Shown: piece by piece, positions 48,079 to 58,345 of the stretch
Position numbering within the stretch: position 1 is the stretch's first letter
Layout: every line of letters begins with the position of its first letter
From: Thalassobacillus cyri
Lineage (GTDB): Bacteria; Bacillota; Bacilli; Bacillales; Halobacillaceae
DNA length: 64,000 bases
Direction: 5' to 3'
NCBI RefSeq assembly: GCF_900107755.1
Contig: NZ_FNQR01000013.1
Span: forward strand, 42,516 to 106,515
The notes under the pieces: generated by a model
Databases searched by the model: none
The model's input: the letters and a program-made list of their open reading frames with translations, nothing else
Told to the model about the DNA's origin: nothing
Made by a program: the position numbers and the translations under genes

Positions 48079-48838
48079 TGAAACCGCCCTCCTGGGAAAC
48101 TTCCAGCAATTGTTTTCTGAGCTCGGTCAATTGACTATCGATAGAAGCATCAATACTCCCGAATGATGATTCGACCTTGCAACTGAATGGTTCAAGTTCA
48201 GTTGTCGGATAGATTGTCAAAACCGATTTGCTTGAGGTGAATAGTTCCAATTCATCTTTTTGAGCTAAGACAAGGGAGTATTGATCTGGATGGACAGAAA
48301 CAATCACCTCCGGTTGACCGTGGACTTCCGCGATCACCCTTTTAACTAGTGGGAGAAAATCCTCCGGCGTTTCTGTCAATTGATGTTTCATTATTTTTTC
48401 AGCAATGCGCAAAGCGATTTCAAGGATGGTGGTCTCGCTTGAATCAATGATTTGCTGATAATCTTCTTTTGCCTGCTCAACCACTTGGCGCGATTCTTTG
48501 ATATGACCTTCCGCTTCTTGATAACCCTGTTGCCTGCCTTCTTTATATCCTGCTTCGAGCCCTTCTTTCCGGGCTTTTTCCACCAGATTGGACTTTTCTT
48601 GTTCCCATGCTTGTTTTTGCTGCTCAATAATCTTTTCAGCCTCTTGAAGCCGTTTTTCGGTCTCAAGCTCAGCTTCCTTCAGTTTTCTGTCCGCTTCTTG
48701 GAGCTTCTGTGCAATCTCCTCTTCTTTTATAAAAAAGGATGTTTCTGTAGCTCGTTCCATTTCTTGTTCAGCTACCTGAATGGGTCTAAGCTGGATAAGC
48801 CTGGTCTTTTCTTTTTGATTACCAACAATATCAGACAA
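48068..48838 (-). CDS. fliH: Flagellar export protein FliH
   Basis: FliH binds and regulates FliI. The 256-residue product has a long charged coiled coil (about 30-125, with EEIAQKLQEADRKLKEAELE and RKEGLEAGYKEGRQQGYQEA, GxxxG-like repeats), then a C-terminal V-ATPase E-like domain (LEIALRIAEKIMKHQLTE, QPEVIVSVHPDQY). I chose TTG at 48836-48838, with GGAGGTGA upstream in the fliG end; the frame continues open to 48865 but that part contains the SD. It overlaps fliG by eight bases. Confidence 0.92.
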   Translation of the reverse strand: MSDIVGNQKEKTRLIQLRPIQVAEQEMERATETSFFIKEEEIAQKLQEADRKLKEAELETEKRLQEAEKIIEQQKQAWEQEKSNLVEKARKEGLEAGYKEGRQQGYQEAEGHIKESRQVVEQAKEDYQQIIDSSETTILEIALRIAEKIMKHQLTETPEDFLPLVKRVIAEVHGQPEVIVSVHPDQYSLVLAQKDELELFTSSKSVLTIYPTTELEPFSCKVESSFGSIDASIDSQLTELRKQLLEVSQEGGFIES

Positions 48839-49841
48839 TGATATCGTCACCTCCGCCACGTGCAATCACTATTTCACCTACTTCTTCTAATCGCCGGATA
48901 ACCGCCACCGTACGTGTTTGTGCTTCTTCTACATCTTTTAGCCGGACAGGTCCCATGAATTCCATTTCTTCCTGGAAGGTTTCCGCCATACGCTGGGACA
49001 TATTGTTGAATACGATCTCTTTCACTTCTTCACTCGCTACCTTCAGCGACAGGCGGAGATCATCGTTTTCCACCTCTCTGATGACACGCTGTATCGCACG
49101 GTTATCTAACGTGACGATATCTTCGAACACAAACATCCGCTTTTTGATTTCCTCTGCCAAATCTGGATCCTGAATTTCAAGCGCGTCCAGAATCGTTCGT
49201 TCTGTACTTCTGTCCACTCCGTTCAATACTTCCACAACTGCAGGGATACCACCGGTCTGGGTATAATCCTGTGTTCCTGTGGAGGATAGATGCCTTTCCA
49301 AAATCTGTTCCACCTGGCTGATGATTTCAGGTGAAGTAGAGTCCATCAATGCAATTCGTTTAGCGATGTCCGCTTGCATTTCCTGTGGCAGTTCAGACAG
49401 AACCTGGGCCGATTGAGCGGAATCCAGATAAGACAATACTAATGCAATCGTTTGCGGATGTTCATTTTGGATAAAATTCAAAATTTGAGCAGGATCCGCT
49501 TTACGTGCAAAGTCAAAAGGACGAACCTGCAACGAAGAGGTAAGGCGTCCGATGATATTTGCTGCTTCCTGTTCTCCCATAGCTTTTTCCAATACCGTTT
49601 TCGCATAGCCCACCCCGCCCTGGGTTATATAATCCTGAGCGAGAGCAATTTGGTGAAATTGCTCGAGGATTTCTTCTTTTTGTTTGGAATTCACTTTTTG
49701 CACGGAAGAAATCTCCAGGGTGAGTTTTTCAATTTCTTCCTCTGTCAAATGTTTGTATACTTGCGCGGACACGTCCGGACCAAGAGAAATCAGCAGAATG
49801 GCCGCTTTCTGTTTCCCTGTCAGTGCCTGTTTTTTCGGCAT
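48831..49841 (-). CDS. fliG: Flagellar motor switch protein FliG
   Basis: FliG couples the rotor to the stator. The 336-residue product has the N-terminal FliF-binding part (LTGKQKAAILLISLGPDVSA), the middle armadillo domain with EHPQTIALVLSYL, and a C-terminal domain with the charged torque helix (VLNGVDRSTERTILDALE, IVTLDNRAIQRVIREV). It ends GGGDDIIV. SD is AGGGGGAG. Confidence 0.97.
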   Translation of the reverse strand: MPKKQALTGKQKAAILLISLGPDVSAQVYKHLTEEEIEKLTLEISSVQKVNSKQKEEILEQFHQIALAQDYITQGGVGYAKTVLEKAMGEQEAANIIGRLTSSLQVRPFDFARKADPAQILNFIQNEHPQTIALVLSYLDSAQSAQVLSELPQEMQADIAKRIALMDSTSPEIISQVEQILERHLSSTGTQDYTQTGGIPAVVEVLNGVDRSTERTILDALEIQDPDLAEEIKKRMFVFEDIVTLDNRAIQRVIREVENDDLRLSLKVASEEVKEIVFNNMSQRMAETFQEEMEFMGPVRLKDVEEAQTRTVAVIRRLEEVGEIVIARGGGDDIIV

Positions 49842-49853
49842 GTGTCACTCCCC

Positions 49854-51455
49854 CTAATCTTCAGCTATCCAGGACCGTAATAATTTCGCGAAATCTTCCG
49901 GTTTTTCTCTTGCCATACGCTCGAGTTGTTTGCGTTTAACAGTGCCTTCGGTATCTTTTTCTTCTTCCAGCTCCGGAATGTCATACGCTGCGGTTTCCTG
50001 CATGAATTCTTGATAACTGTCTTCATCCTCACCTTGATCCCGATTCCTGCGTAACACTGCCCAGAGCAGTGTAAGGATTACAGCCAGTAATACGCCACCT
50101 GCAATATATGCCCAGAGCGGGATACCTGTTGGTGCAGGCTGTTGCTCTTCTGCTCCGTTGAATTCCTGAAACACAATCGAAACATTTTCACCTACAGCCT
50201 CTCCTTCATAAGGAGCAGCGACAGAGGTAGCGATGATCGAATCGAGGATAGAGCTGACACTCGCTTCCACCGTCGCTTGTTCCTGCTGGGATAAAAGCTG
50301 AACTTCACCGGCATCATCTAATCCTTTTGATGTATCGATCGCCACCTGGATTCCGATATCTCTTATCTTATACGGACTTTCTACAATTTCGCGTTGGATA
50401 CGGTCGAATTCATTATTGATCGTTTCCTTGACCATTTCATATTCCCCATCATCATTCGCATCTTCCGCGTTATAGGCTGCCGGATCGTCCTCTCCTGCAG
50501 GAGCACCGCCAGCCATAGGCGGGTTCCCTGTATAAGTCTCTGTCAGCCGCTCGACGCTTACCGGAAGTCCTTCCATACTGTCAGGATCTACCGGTTCGAC
50601 CAGTTCTTCTATACGATTCTCTTGAGTGAAATCGATATCAGTGGTAACAGATGCTACTACCTTATCCAACCCGATCATGGTTCCCAGCATCTGCTGAACA
50701 CGCCGTTGAATGTCCCGTTCAATATCTTTCTTGATGTTCTGCTGCTGGGTATATGTATTTCCGCTGCCAGGAGAATATGAACTTTTTTGATCGAAGTATT
50801 CAAAATATTGGTTCATGATGACGATATTATCTGTAGTAAGATTAGGTACTGATTTTGAAACTAAGTTATAAAGACCTTCGAGCTGGTTATCCTTGAATTG
50901 ATAACCTGGTGATGTATGTAATACGATGGAAGCTGTCGCCTCCTGCTGTTCATCCCCGATAAAAACCGGTTCAGGCGGCTGGTTAATCATTACCTGCGCA
51001 TCCTTGATTCCCTCGATCCCCTTCATTAAATTCGCCAATTCCGTCTGCATCGTGTCCAATTTAATCATGTCAAATTCATTATCTGTCATTCCCCATGATG
51101 TGTTTTCACTGAAGAAAGAATAATCAATGTTTCCACTTTTCGGAAGCCCGGACGCTGCCAAATCTACTAAAAGGCCATCCACTTGCGACTCTGGTACAAG
51201 GATGGTCTGTCCACCTTGGGTCAATTCATAATTTACGTTACGGGCATCCAATTCCGTTTTCATTTGACCGATTTCTTGTAACGATAAATTTTGGTAAAGG
51301 GGGACCATGTTACTTTTTGAAGATAAGATGCTGATTGCCAAAAGCACAATGACTAAAGCTAATACAGAGCCAATCAAGGTGCTTTTTTGGGCATTTGTAC
51401 GTTCTTTCCAAAAGTTTGCTATGTTTTCTTTAAAAATAATTATTTTTTTTCTCAT
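49854..51455 (-). CDS. fliF: Flagellar MS-ring protein FliF
   Basis: FliF forms the membrane MS ring. The 533-residue product has two membrane helices, near residues 28-48 (LIGSVLALVIVLLAISIL) and about 445-465 (LWAYIAGGVLLAVILTLLW). Ring-building motifs RBM1-3 lie between them (NVNYELTQGGQTILVP, LANLMKGIEGIKDAQVMI). The acidic C-terminal tail binds FliG (DFAKLLRSWIAED). I chose the ATG at 51453-51455, five bases after GGGGG; the longer frame lacks an SD. Confidence 0.96.
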   Translation of the reverse strand: MRKKIIIFKENIANFWKERTNAQKSTLIGSVLALVIVLLAISILSSKSNMVPLYQNLSLQEIGQMKTELDARNVNYELTQGGQTILVPESQVDGLLVDLAASGLPKSGNIDYSFFSENTSWGMTDNEFDMIKLDTMQTELANLMKGIEGIKDAQVMINQPPEPVFIGDEQQEATASIVLHTSPGYQFKDNQLEGLYNLVSKSVPNLTTDNIVIMNQYFEYFDQKSSYSPGSGNTYTQQQNIKKDIERDIQRRVQQMLGTMIGLDKVVASVTTDIDFTQENRIEELVEPVDPDSMEGLPVSVERLTETYTGNPPMAGGAPAGEDDPAAYNAEDANDDGEYEMVKETINNEFDRIQREIVESPYKIRDIGIQVAIDTSKGLDDAGEVQLLSQQEQATVEASVSSILDSIIATSVAAPYEGEAVGENVSIVFQEFNGAEEQQPAPTGIPLWAYIAGGVLLAVILTLLWAVLRRNRDQGEDEDSYQEFMQETAAYDIPELEEEKDTEGTVKRKQLERMAREKPEDFAKLLRSWIAED

Positions 51456-51519
51456 AATTGCCCCCATAAAACACACACTTCAAAAGAATACTATAATGTC
51501 GAAATGGAATGGAATGCGA

Positions 51520-51825
51520 TTAAACTTGCATTCTCATGATCTCACGATACGATTCGATGACTTTGTTTTGTATTTCTACAGAGGTTTGTAAGGTAACACT
51601 CGCTTTTTGTGCAGTAATCATCACATCATGCAAGTCATCGATCTCTCCCTTAGCAAGAGCCTCCGTTTTTCGATCAGAAAGCTTTTGGCTGTGATTCACA
51701 TTAGCAATTGCCCGCTTCAAATCAGCGGCAAAATCTGCTTGTGCATCACCCGGGGACATATTGAGATTATTTTGAGATTTAGGTACCAGGGTAGATACAC
51801 CATTGATTGCATTTAAATTGACCAT
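51520..51825 (-). CDS. fliE: Flagellar hook-basal body complex protein FliE
   Basis: FliE joins the MS ring to the rod. The 101-residue product has the family C-terminus DLHDVMITAQKASVTLQTSV, ending in IEIQNKVIESYREIMRMQV-like sequence of which VIESYREIMRMQV is typical. SD is AGGTGA. It follows flgC by 15 bases. Confidence 0.95.
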   Translation of the reverse strand: MVNLNAINGVSTLVPKSQNNLNMSPGDAQADFAADLKRAIANVNHSQKLSDRKTEALAKGEIDDLHDVMITAQKASVTLQTSVEIQNKVIESYREIMRMQV

Positions 51826-51840
51826 ATTAAGTCACCTGCC

Positions 51841-52299
51841 TTATTTTCCTATTTCCAATGCTTTCATAAGCATTGTTTTAGAGGCGTTGACTGACGTGAT
51901 ATTCGCTTCATAAGAGCGGGTGGCACTCATCAAATCAACCATTTCCCTCAGTGGGTCCACATTGGGAAGTTGGACATACCCATCTTCATTTGCGTCCGGA
52001 TGATTCGGGTTGTATTCCAGTTTGAAGGGTTCGGAATTGTCTTCTCGTATTTCGCTCACCCGTACACCCTGGCCTGAAGTGGCAGAAGAAGCTTTCGCTT
52101 GCTTAAGAAAGGTTCCAAAGTCGTTCTCTCCAGGCTCAAATACTACCTGCTTTCTGCGATAAGGCTTCCAGTTCCCGTCATCATCCAATTCAGCTCTAGT
52201 TGTTTCTGCATTGGCGATATTGGATGAAATAGTATCCATCCGCAAACGCTGGGCTGTCAAAGCACTTGCGCTGATATTCATCGAATGAAAGATACTCAC
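51841..52299 (-). CDS. flgC: Flagellar basal-body rod protein FlgC
   Basis: FlgC is a proximal rod subunit. The 152-residue product has the rod signature near the N-terminus (MDTISSNIANAETTRAELD) and the C-terminal VDLMSATRSYEANITSVNAS. The start is GTG at 52297-52299 behind AAAGGAGG. It lies one base after flgB. Confidence 0.96.
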   Translation of the reverse strand: MSIFHSMNISASALTAQRLRMDTISSNIANAETTRAELDDDGNWKPYRRKQVVFEPGENDFGTFLKQAKASSATSGQGVRVSEIREDNSEPFKLEYNPNHPDANEDGYVQLPNVDPLREMVDLMSATRSYEANITSVNASKTMLMKALEIGK

Positions 52300-52300
52300 G

Positions 52301-52696
52301 TTATCTGCCTCCTTTGATTACAGTTTCCAGGCTGCGGAATTTTCCGTTCATTCGGTCTACCATGGATTGATAATACAATTGGTTTTTGGCAAGTTCGTTC
52401 ATCTCTTTATCAATATCGACGTTATTGCCATTGTGGTTATATGTAGTTCCTCTGTCGGTGACAACCTGGTATGGAGTCAGAGCGCCATCCCCGATGGGAA
52501 GATGTCTGGGGTGGGTACGAAAGCCTTCGATACTGTTTGTGGTTTGTTCCGCTAAGATGTCTTTGAAGATTACTTTTTTAGCCTTGTATCCTGGAGTGTC
52601 GACATTTGCGATATTATTGGAGATGGTCTTATTTTTCTGTGTTGCATAGTTGAGCGAATGTTCCAGAGTCTGCATTGTCCCGCCGAATAACTTCAT
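52301..52696 (-). CDS. flgB: Flagellar basal-body rod protein FlgB
   Basis: FlgB is a proximal rod subunit and the first gene of the fla/che cluster. The 131-residue product has NYATQKNKTISNNIANVDTP and the C-terminal NQLYYQSMVDRMNGKFRSLE. The start is the ATG at 52694-52696 behind AGGAGG; the longer frame has no SD. The 443-base gap to codY holds its regulatory region. Confidence 0.95.
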   Translation of the reverse strand: MKLFGGTMQTLEHSLNYATQKNKTISNNIANVDTPGYKAKKVIFKDILAEQTTNSIEGFRTHPRHLPIGDGALTPYQVVTDRGTTYNHNGNNVDIDKEMNELAKNQLYYQSMVDRMNGKFRSLETVIKGGR

Positions 52697-52922
52697 TTCC
52701 TCTACCTCCTGATTAATGGGCATGGCCCCATAACCTACCAACACATTGTAAGAAAATAGCGCCTGGTTGTCTATGCGAATTCGTCATTATGTTACGAAAT
52801 CTTACAAAAAATGACTATAGGCCTAGTTCTTTTTCCCTCTTTATTAGACAGTGTTTTACATGTGCGCATCTTACTGGGAAATATGTAGCATTTTGGCGAA
52901 TAATGAACATCTAGCTTTTATT

Positions 52923-52952
52923 ATTACATACTATCCAGGGTAATGGAATCAA
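52923..52952 (-). promoter_or_regulatory. Candidate fla/che operon promoter
   Basis: On the minus strand TTGATT (52947-52952) and TGTAAT (52923-52928) are 18 bases apart, just downstream of the codY-side hairpin, and would start transcription about 220 bases before flgB. A sigma-D-like GCCTATAG occurs nearer flgB at about 52818, but its TAAA partner is at the wrong spacing (17). In B. subtilis this operon has both sigma-A and sigma-D promoters. The remaining gap shows nothing else I recognise. Confidence 0.4.
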
Positions 52953-52968
52953 CTAATTTTTTATTATC

Positions 52969-52996
52969 AAAAAAGTCTCATGCAGCTGCATGAAAC
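52969..52996 (-). terminator. Second hairpin with T-run between codY and flgB
   Basis: A perfect 16-bp palindrome TCATGCAGCTGCATGA (52978-52993), extended by GT/AC pairs after one mismatch, is followed on the minus strand by six T residues. It has the form of an intrinsic terminator and lies about 140 bases past the first codY terminator. It may be a backup terminator or an attenuator for a longer fla/che transcript. Confidence 0.6.
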
Positions 52997-53101
52997 TCCG
53001 CTTGTAGAGAAACCATTGGTTTTTCTGCATTTTTTTATACGTTCTTATTCAACCCATTCCTACTCACTTATAACAGAACGGTTAGCCCTTATTTTTATAC
53101 C

Positions 53102-53137
53102 AAAAAAAGCTGTCGAGACTCTCCCGACAGCTTTTTT
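53102..53137 (-). terminator. Terminator after codY
   Basis: A stem AAAAAAGCTGTCG with CGACAGCTTTTTT and a 9-base loop lies directly after the codY stop on the minus strand and carries a seven-T tract. It is the end of the xerC-hslVU-codY transcript. Confidence 0.92.
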
Positions 53138-53139
53138 GA

Positions 53140-53919
53140 TTAATTGGTACGTAATTTTTGCAGTTCCAGCAAGAAATTGTTATTCAACACTTTGATATAA
53201 GTCCCTTTCATACCGAGGGAGCGAGACTCGATAACACCTGCACTCTCCAGCTTACGAAGAGCGTTGACAATCACCGATCTGGTAATACCGACACGGTCGG
53301 CAATTTTACTTGCTACGAGCAGACCTTCATTGCCTTCCAGTTCCTCAAAAATGTGTTCAATAGCTTCCAATTCACTATAGGATAGTGAGCTGATAGCCAT
53401 TTGCACGACTGCTTTGCTTCTTGCTTCCTGTTCGATTTCTTCTGTCTTCTCGTGAAGAATTTCCATCCCTACAACAGTTGCCCCGTATTCTGCAAGCAAT
53501 AGGTCATCTTCCTCAAAACTATCGCTGAGACGGCTTAGGATCAATGTTCCCAGACGCTCCCCACCACCAATGATAGGTACAATGGTAGTCAGGCCATTTT
53601 CAAATAGCTCTCTGTTCTCTATCGGGAAAGCTGTATACTCACTGTCAATATCAATGTTGGGAGTTGTTTCCTGAATGGTGAACAAGTTTTGCGTATACGC
53701 TTCCGGAAACTGACGTTCAGAAAGCATCGCTTTCATACGTTCATTCTCGATTTCCTGTTTGATCGCAAAACCTAACAGCTTACCTCTACGACTTAAAATA
53801 AAAATATTGGCCCCAATGACATCACGCAATGTTGCGGACATGTCATTGAAATTGACTGATTTCCCTGTTGTTTTCTGCAACATAGAGTTGATTTTTCTGG
53901 CACGTTCTAATAATTGCAT
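53140..53919 (-). CDS. codY: GTP-sensing transcriptional pleiotropic regulator CodY
   Basis: CodY represses nutrient-adaptation genes when GTP and branched-chain amino acids are plentiful. The 259-residue product has the N-terminal GAF domain ([37 protein letters not shown]) that binds ligands and a C-terminal winged helix (HTH about 203-222, [20 protein letters not shown]). Length is normal. SD is TAGGAGG. In B. subtilis it also represses the neighbouring fla/che promoter, which fits its position here. Confidence 0.97.
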   Translation of the reverse strand: MQLLERARKINSMLQKTTGKSVNFNDMSATLRDVIGANIFILSRRGKLLGFAIKQEIENERMKAMLSERQFPEAYTQNLFTIQETTPNIDIDSEYTAFPIENRELFENGLTTIVPIIGGGERLGTLILSRLSDSFEEDDLLLAEYGATVVGMEILHEKTEEIEQEARSKAVVQMAISSLSYSELEAIEHIFEELEGNEGLLVASKIADRVGITRSVIVNALRKLESAGVIESRSLGMKGTYIKVLNNNFLLELQKLRTN

Positions 53920-53948
53920 TTGTTTTTTCCTCCTAACTGTACTCGCTT

Positions 53949-55343
53949 CTAAAGGATAAATCGGCTTAAATCTTTGTTTTTCACGATACTGCTTAATTTC
54001 TCGTCGACATATTGTGGGGTGATCTTTATCGTATCCATCGTTACATCGGGGGCTTCAAACGATAAATCCTCCAACAGTTTCTCGAGAATCGTATGCAGTC
54101 TCCGCGCACCGATATTATCTGTTTCCTGATTAACCTCAAAGGCGATTTCTGCAAGCTTAGTTACAGCTTCGTCAGAAAATTCAACCTTTATACCTTCTGT
54201 TTCTAATAATGCACTATATTGTTTCAATAATGCATTGGATGGCTCCGTCAAAATCCGTTTGAAGTCACTAATGGTGAGCTTCTCTAATTCCACCCGGATC
54301 GGAAAACGGCCTTGCAGTTCCGGAATGAGGTCAGAAGGTCTGGCCATGTGAAAAGCACCGGCAGCAACGAACAAGATATGATCCGTTTTGACAGGGCCAT
54401 GCTTTGTCACTACTGTGGAACCTTCCACGATCGGCAGGATGTCGCGCTGCACCCCTTCCCTGGATACATTGGCCTGGTTATCACTTTTAGCTGCCACCTT
54501 ATCAATTTCGTCGATGAAAATCATACCCGATTGCTCGACCTTCTGAACAGCCTTCTGGGTAACTTCATCCATATCAATCAATTTTTGTGCTTCTTCCTGA
54601 GTAAGTACTTTTCTAGCTTCAGAAACAGGAAGCCGTCGCTTTTTCTTTTTCTTCGGCATGAACTGACTCATGGCATCCTGCATATTCATCCCCATTTGTT
54701 CCATTCCTGAACCTTGGAGCATATCAAACATCGAAGGCTGCTGTTCTTCGACTTCTACGTTAACCATGTGATCTTCCAGCTCTCCCATAGCAAGCTGCTG
54801 GGCAATCCGTTTCCGTTTATTTTCTACTTCAACCTCGTCATCACCCGTCTGTTCCTGGGTATCCTGGTTAGGCTGTTGATTGAAAATCATTTCGAAAGGA
54901 TTTTTAAAATTCGTCTGCTTCTTTTTTGACGGAACAATGAGTTTGACCAGGCGTTTATTCGCTTGTTCTTCAGCCCGGTCTTTCACTGCTTCCATCTGTT
55001 CTTCTTTAACCATTCGGACCGCTGTTTCTGTCAAATCCCGCACCATTGATTCTACATCACGGCCAACATAACCGACTTCGGTGAATTTAGTGGCTTCCAC
55101 TTTGACAAACGGAGCCCCTACAAGCTTTGCCAGGCGGCGTGCAATCTCTGTTTTTCCGACGCCGGTAGGCCCGATCATCAGAATATTCTTGGGTACGATC
55201 TCATCCCTCAGATGATCATCAAGCTGCATCCGCCGGTATCGATTTCTCAATGCTACCGCAACCGACTTCTTTGCATCTTTTTGACCAATGATATATTGAT
55301 CGAGTCTCTCGACAATTTGTCTTGGGGTCAACTCAAATGACAT
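53949..55343 (-). CDS. hslU: ATP-dependent protease ATPase subunit HslU (ClpY)
   Basis: HslU is the AAA+ unfoldase of the HslVU protease. The 464-residue product has Walker A GPTGVGKT (58-65), [19 protein letters not shown], an I-domain (about 130-250, acidic and Met/Gln-rich) and Walker [10 protein letters not shown]. It ends in DLSRFIL, the tail that opens HslV. SD is AAGGAGG. Confidence 0.97.
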   Translation of the reverse strand: MSFELTPRQIVERLDQYIIGQKDAKKSVAVALRNRYRRMQLDDHLRDEIVPKNILMIGPTGVGKTEIARRLAKLVGAPFVKVEATKFTEVGYVGRDVESMVRDLTETAVRMVKEEQMEAVKDRAEEQANKRLVKLIVPSKKKQTNFKNPFEMIFNQQPNQDTQEQTGDDEVEVENKRKRIAQQLAMGELEDHMVNVEVEEQQPSMFDMLQGSGMEQMGMNMQDAMSQFMPKKKKKRRLPVSEARKVLTQEEAQKLIDMDEVTQKAVQKVEQSGMIFIDEIDKVAAKSDNQANVSREGVQRDILPIVEGSTVVTKHGPVKTDHILFVAAGAFHMARPSDLIPELQGRFPIRVELEKLTISDFKRILTEPSNALLKQYSALLETEGIKVEFSDEAVTKLAEIAFEVNQETDNIGARRLHTILEKLLEDLSFEAPDVTMDTIKITPQYVDEKLSSIVKNKDLSRFIL

Positions 55344-55357
55344 CCATACCAGCCTCC

Positions 55358-55903
55358 TTATTCGATGACCTCGAGTGTAATTTGGTCATTCGTGAAAACG
55401 CAGATTTCTCCTGCGATCTCTAATGCGGCACGGGCAATTTCTTCAGCACTTTTATCAGAAGAATACCGTTTTAACGCACGCCCAGCACTCAAGGCATAAT
55501 TACCGCCTGAACCGATAGCCAGAATGCCATCATCCGGTTCAATTACTTCCCCTGTACCGGAGACAAGAAACATAGCGTCCTTGTTCATGACGATCAACAT
55601 GGCCTCCAGCTTCCTTAATACTTTGTCACTTCGCCACTCTTTGGCTAATTCCACCGCCGCGCGAGCCAGATTTCCATCATACGCTTCCAGGTTTGATTCA
55701 AACTTTTCAAATAAAGTGAAGGCATCCGCAACGGACCCGGCAAATCCCGCCAGTACCTGACCTTTGAACAGCCTTCTCACCTTCTTCGCTGTATGTTTCA
55801 TAACCACCTGATTGCTAAGTGTAACCTGGCCATCCCCGCTCATCGCGCACTGCCCTTTATGGTGGACAGCAAAAATAGTTGTTGCATGAAACTGTTGACT
55901 CAT
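55358..55903 (-). CDS. hslV: ATP-dependent protease peptidase subunit HslV (ClpQ/CodW)
   Basis: HslV is the proteasome-like peptidase of HslVU. The 181-residue product begins [13 protein letters not shown], with a five-residue extension before the usual Thr. In B. subtilis this form uses the N-terminal Ser exposed after Met removal as the nucleophile; the same could hold here (Ser2). [25 protein letters not shown] and [10 protein letters not shown] are conserved. It follows xerC by 13 bases. Confidence 0.96.
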   Translation of the reverse strand: MSQQFHATTIFAVHHKGQCAMSGDGQVTLSNQVVMKHTAKKVRRLFKGQVLAGFAGSVADAFTLFEKFESNLEAYDGNLARAAVELAKEWRSDKVLRKLEAMLIVMNKDAMFLVSGTGEVIEPDDGILAIGSGGNYALSAGRALKRYSSDKSAEEIARAALEIAGEICVFTNDQITLEVIE

Positions 55904-55916
55904 CCTATTCTCACCT

Positions 55917-56825
55917 CTATTTATTTGCTCTCGGGTGACTATCCCTATATATCTTACGTAAATGGTCCTTCGTCACATGAGTATAAATCTGTGTGGATGA
56001 TAAATTTTCATGACCCAGCAGCTCCTGGACTGCCCGTAAATCTGCACCCTGATTCAACATATGGGTGGCGAAGCTATGCCTTAACTTGTGTGGATGGATG
56101 TTTACGGTCATGGCTGCTTTTTCCACCATTTTATCCAGGATAAGACGTACACCTCGATCGGATAGTGTGCCTCCTTTCGCATTGAGAAAAAGGTGATCCG
56201 GCTTTTTGTCACTATTTCTAAGAAGCCTGGAGCGGCCATCCTCGATGTACATCTTCATCGCTTTAGCAGCGAATTGACCAAATGGGACATACCTTTCCTT
56301 CCGGCCCTTACCTTTCACCAGGATGGTACCGATTGTGAAATTTATATCTTCCACTTTGGTGCCTACACATTCACTGACACGGATTCCTGTACCATACATT
56401 AACTCAAGCAAAGCTTGATTACGTTGTCCAAGCGGAGTAGACAAGTCGTTCACAGAAAATAACCGCTCCAATTCTTCTTCATAAAAGAATTCTGGAATCG
56501 GCTTTCCTTCCTTCGGTAAGGATACGTTGATGAATGGATTATGGTTCACTTTCCCTTCACGTTCAAGAAAACGATAGAACGACCGCATGCAGGACAGCTT
56601 ACGAGAAACGCTTCTCCTGGAAAGCTTCTGCTGGTACAACCGGGTCAGAAATATGCGGATCAAAGGGTAATCTACGTCTCTGATACTGGGTATCCCTTCT
56701 GTTTGCATAAAAAGAAAAAATGCCTCTACATCTTTTTCATAGTGTTTGATGGTTAGTGAAGATGCATTTTTTTCAATTTGCAGGTATTCCAGATAAAGAA
56801 CTTTTTCTGTTTGTAAATCGTCCAT
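55917..56825 (-). CDS. xerC: Tyrosine recombinase XerC (CodV)
   Basis: XerC with XerD resolves chromosome dimers at dif. The 302-residue product has an N-terminal SAM-like DNA-binding domain and the catalytic set R149 (GTGIRVSE), K173, H246 and R249 (PHKLRHSF), H272 (LLGHENL) and Y281 (IYTHV). It is the first gene before hslVU-codY, as in Bacilli. SD is GAAGAGGTGG. Confidence 0.95.
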   Translation of the reverse strand: MDDLQTEKVLYLEYLQIEKNASSLTIKHYEKDVEAFFLFMQTEGIPSIRDVDYPLIRIFLTRLYQQKLSRRSVSRKLSCMRSFYRFLEREGKVNHNPFINVSLPKEGKPIPEFFYEEELERLFSVNDLSTPLGQRNQALLELMYGTGIRVSECVGTKVEDINFTIGTILVKGKGRKERYVPFGQFAAKAMKMYIEDGRSRLLRNSDKKPDHLFLNAKGGTLSDRGVRLILDKMVEKAAMTVNIHPHKLRHSFATHMLNQGADLRAVQELLGHENLSSTQIYTHVTKDHLRKIYRDSHPRANK

Positions 56826-56889
56826 ATATCCACCTCTTCAAGGCGTTTAAATTTTAACACAATTCAATCAATTTACGCAATCCTTTTAA

Positions 56890-58197
56890 CTAAATTGTAA
56901 CAAAATTCTGAATTGTTTCTAATGCCCGATTAGCATATGCATCATTTCTTTCTTTCTTATTCTTTATTTTATTCTCGAGAGGTTTGATCAAACCAAAGTT
57001 AGCATTCATCGGCTGAAAGTGTTTTGGGCTGGTTGTCGTTATATAGTTTGCCATACTTCCCATCATCGTTTCATGGGGAAGAACAACCGGCTCTTTTCCT
57101 TGCAGCAGGCGTGCTGCATTGATGCCTGCGATCAATCCGGCTGCAGCTGATTCTACATAGCCTTCCACTCCGGTCATCTGACCAGCAAAGAACAGGTCGT
57201 CTCTATCTTTGTATTGATAGGTCGCTTTTAGTAAATTAGGTGAATTGATAAATGTATTGCGATGCATGACACCATAACGTACGATTTCAGCGTTCTCCAG
57301 GCCAGGTATTAAACGGAAAACTTCTTTTTGCGGCCCCCATTTCAAATGGGTTTGAAAACCTACCATATTATATAAAGTCCCCGCAGAATCATCCTGGCGT
57401 AATTGAACGACCGCATATGGAGTTTTTCCTGTTTTAGGGTCTTCTAAACCTACAGGCTTTAACGGCCCGAATGTCATTGTCTTTTTACCACGCTGAGCCA
57501 TTACCTCGATTGGCATACAGCCTTCAAAAAAAATTTCCTTCTCGAACTCCTTCAACGGAACGGTCTCGGCTGAGATCAATGCCTCGTAGAAACGATTGAA
57601 CTCTTCTTCGGTCATGGGGCAGTTGAGATAAGCGGCTTCTCCCTTATCGTACCGTGACTTTAAGTAGACTTTGTCCATATCGATGGAATCCTTTTCTATG
57701 ATTGGTGCCGCAGCGTCATAAAAATATAAGTATTCTTCTCCTGTCATTTCCTTCAGATGAGTGGATAGTGATTCTGAAGTCAATGGTCCGGTGGCTACGA
57801 TTACAGGTCCGTCTACAGGGATCTCCCCAATTTCTTCATTATATACGGTTACGTTCGGGTGATTTTTTACATGCTCTGTTACAAATCCTGCAAATTCATG
57901 GCGATCGACCGCCAACGCTCCACCTGCTGGAACCTGGGACTGATCGGCAGCTTGTATGATAATGGAATCTAATGTACGCATTTCTTCTTTAATGACCCCT
58001 ACTGCATTGGTAAGGGAATTGGCACGAAGCGAATTACTGCAAACGAGCTCCGCAAATTTATCAGTATGGTGGGCCGGTGTCTGTTTAGAAGGTCTCATTT
58101 CATATAAATGTACTTGTATCCCCCGTTTCGCCAACTGCCAGGAAGCTTCACTACCAGCCAGACCAGCTCCGATCACGGTTACATGTTGTGCGCTCAT
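56890..58197 (-). CDS. trmFO: tRNA (uracil-5-)-methyltransferase TrmFO
   Basis: TrmFO methylates U54 of tRNA using methylenetetrahydrofolate and FAD; it replaces TrmA in many Gram-positives (Gid). The 435-residue product has the FAD motif [34 protein letters not shown] with its Cys, and [14 protein letters not shown]. The start is the ATG at 58195-58197 behind AAAGGAG; a TTG six codons upstream is in the SD area. It follows topA after its terminator. Confidence 0.96.
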   Translation of the reverse strand: MSAQHVTVIGAGLAGSEASWQLAKRGIQVHLYEMRPSKQTPAHHTDKFAELVCSNSLRANSLTNAVGVIKEEMRTLDSIIIQAADQSQVPAGGALAVDRHEFAGFVTEHVKNHPNVTVYNEEIGEIPVDGPVIVATGPLTSESLSTHLKEMTGEEYLYFYDAAAPIIEKDSIDMDKVYLKSRYDKGEAAYLNCPMTEEEFNRFYEALISAETVPLKEFEKEIFFEGCMPIEVMAQRGKKTMTFGPLKPVGLEDPKTGKTPYAVVQLRQDDSAGTLYNMVGFQTHLKWGPQKEVFRLIPGLENAEIVRYGVMHRNTFINSPNLLKATYQYKDRDDLFFAGQMTGVEGYVESAAAGLIAGINAARLLQGKEPVVLPHETMMGSMANYITTTSPKHFQPMNANFGLIKPLENKIKNKKERNDAYANRALETIQNFVTI

Positions 58198-58308
58198 CAG
58201 GCATGCTCCTTTCAAAATCGTGTCAAGTATATCTACTTACCATTCGGTAATTATATCGATACGGTCTGAAAGTGTCAATAAATTTTTTCACTCCTATCAT
58301 ACATAACA

Positions 58309-58345
58309 AAAAGAAAAAGCAAGCGCAAATTTCGCGCTTACTTTT
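58309..58345 (-). terminator. Terminator overlapping the end of topA
   Basis: AAGTAAGCGC pairs with GCGCTTGCTT around a 7-base loop, followed by TTTTCTTTTTG on the minus strand. The 5' arm includes the topA stop codon itself, so the stem forms only after the last codons are free of ribosomes. Confidence 0.85.

Noticed and set aside
52801..52842. Sigma-D promoter directly before flgB
   Set aside because: GCCTATAG fits the -10 in six of eight positions, but the TAAA is 17 bases away instead of about 15; kept only as a remark in the promoter entry.
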